From NCBI GenBank assembly GCA_965221625.1, contig OZ244903.1, forward strand, positions 744,001 to 808,000: DNA of 64,000 nucleotides. Reading direction: 5' to 3'. The notes below the pieces were generated by a model that was not told the DNA's origin, ran no database searches, and worked only from the letters and a program-made list of their open reading frames with translations. Position numbers and translations under genes: made by a program. Source of the DNA: Bin127 sp965221625. GTDB taxonomy: Bacteria; Chloroflexota; Dehalococcoidia; Lucifugimonadales; Lucifugimonadaceae. Below, piece after piece: positions 63,249 to 64,000 of the stretch (the first letter of the stretch is position 1; every line of letters starts with the position of its first letter).

Positions 63249-64000
63249 ATGGGAACACAAACGGATTCTGCAAAACGATCGAAGAACCGCGGCGTGTTTT
63301 CGATACCGGTTACGCCGTTCAATGAGGACTACAGCGTCGACTACGAGTCGCTCCGCCGGTGCGTTGCGTACTGCGTCGAGGCCGGCGCGCACGGCATTGT
63401 GATGCCGGTCAATGCGAGCGAGGGGCCGCGACTTACGGACGTTGAGCGCGATGAGGTGTTGCGCGTCGGCGTGGAGACGGTGAACGGCGCGGTCCCCGTC
63501 GTTGCTGGTGCGAGCGGCGTATCGATAGAGCACTGCATCGAACGTGCCAAGGTCGCTGTCGACGTCGGTGCCGACTCGATTATCGCGATGCCGGTCAACG
63601 GCATGGGCGGCGGTCAGGAGACGTATGACCTGTTTGGTGCGTTGCGCGAGGCGACGCAGCTGCCGGTTTGGTTGCAGAACAACAAACCGCCGACCGGTCC
63701 GACGATACCTACACCGACGTTGATCCGCATCATCAACGAGATCCCGGGCGTCAATCTGCTTAAGGAAGAGAGTCTTCTGCCGGGAAATGTGATGACCGCA
63801 GTATTGGATGCCTGCGGAGACAAGGTGGAGTCGATTATGGGAGGCATGGGCGGTAGGTATCTGCTTGGCGAGTACCGCCGCGGTGGTGCCGGGACGATGC
63901 CGGCGGGGCATATCACGGAAGCGCACGTCGCACTGTGGGACGCGTTGGAGGCCGGTGGTACAGACGCAGACGGTCAACAGGTGGTCAGTGCTGAGGCACG
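63249..64000 (+). CDS. Dihydrodipicolinate synthase family protein, 3' end outside window
   Basis: The frame is open from ATG 63249 to the window end, 250 codons so far. The N-terminal GVFSIPVTPFNEDYSVDYES is the family opening, and HGIVMPVNASEGPRLTDVER matches the strand-2 region with Ser in place of the usual T-G-E. VWLQNNKPPTG replaces the usual YNxP Tyr segment, and the Schiff-base Lys lies in GVNLLKEESLLPG. These differences from DapA suggest a catabolic aldolase or dehydratase. agaggg lies just before the ATG. It is divergent from the polyol-type dehydrogenase. Confidence 0.88.
   Translation, partial: MGTQTDSAKRSKNRGVFSIPVTPFNEDYSVDYESLRRCVAYCVEAGAHGIVMPVNASEGPRLTDVERDEVLRVGVETVNGAVPVVAGASGVSIEHCIERAKVAVDVGADSIIAMPVNGMGGGQETYDLFGALREATQLPVWLQNNKPPTGPTIPTPTLIRIINEIPGVNLLKEESLLPGNVMTAVLDACGDKVESIMGGMGGRYLLGEYRRGGAGTMPAGHITEAHVALWDALEAGGTDADGQQVVSAEA

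Overview
The window reads as a bacterial chromosome segment. It most likely comes from a Chloroflexota lineage of the marine or sponge-associated SAR202/Dehalococcoidia kind. That placement is an inference from gene content and protein style: several lipoproteins and surface proteins carry long Thr-Pro repeat linkers behind a lipobox or ahead of a membrane anchor, and there are mandelate-racemase-family, NHL-propeller, NIPSNAP, SDR and dipicolinate-synthase-family catabolic genes. No rRNA or other marker gene is present to settle it. I saw no CRISPR array, prophage or insertion sequence. The three tRNA genes (Glu-TTC, Pro-CGG, Asp-GTC) all encode their CCA ends and all lie on the minus strand.

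Layout. 1-2237: 3' part of a type I restriction HsdR. 2.6-4.5 kb: an MFS transporter and a SixA-like phosphatase. 4.6-11.9 kb: two tandem, paralogous giant surface proteins built from fibronectin-III-like and cadherin-like modules, with a Thr-Pro stalk, a C-terminal membrane helix and an acidic cytoplasmic tail. 12-19.8 kb: ROK kinase, S9 peptidase, a DapA-family aldolase, an orphan E2 acyltransferase, an MFS transporter and an alpha/beta hydrolase. 20-25.6 kb: a site-2-protease-like membrane protease, then a minus-strand cluster (NHL protein, NIPSNAP, a small nuclease-fold-like protein, type II haloacid dehalogenase, FlK-like thioesterase, and a collapsed solute-binding lipoprotein) divergent from an SDR. 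25.7-29.8 kb: an FKBP lipoprotein, a metallo-beta-lactamase hydrolase and an enolase-superfamily enzyme. 30-39 kb: a complete peptide-type ABC importer whose permease-ATPase operon ends in a secreted HExxH protein, with the solute-binding lipoprotein divergent from it. 39-47 kb: argG, ogt and a MoxR-DUF58-transglutaminase operon. 47-51 kb: aldo/keto reductase, alcohol dehydrogenase, a lipoprotein and cinA. 51-56 kb: a two-gene operon of unknown function behind a near-consensus promoter, a decayed GMC oxidoreductase start, a SulP transporter and an intact GMC oxidoreductase. 56-62 kb: a restriction-modification locus in which both genes are broken. 62-64 kb: a zinc alcohol dehydrogenase and a second DapA-family gene cut by the window end.

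The parts most worth a second look are these. The restriction-modification locus has a methyltransferase frameshifted at a G9 tract and a nuclease-helicase interrupted by one in-frame amber codon. A GMC gene start, including its upstream region, is duplicated and decayed 2 kb from the intact copy. The transglutaminase-like protein has Ser at the position expected for the catalytic Cys. A zincin-like protein is translationally coupled to a peptide importer. The 51148-52311 operon and the tandem giant adhesin-like pair are also of interest. Starts were reassigned wherever the longest open frame ran into a neighbouring gene; each case is explained in its entry.
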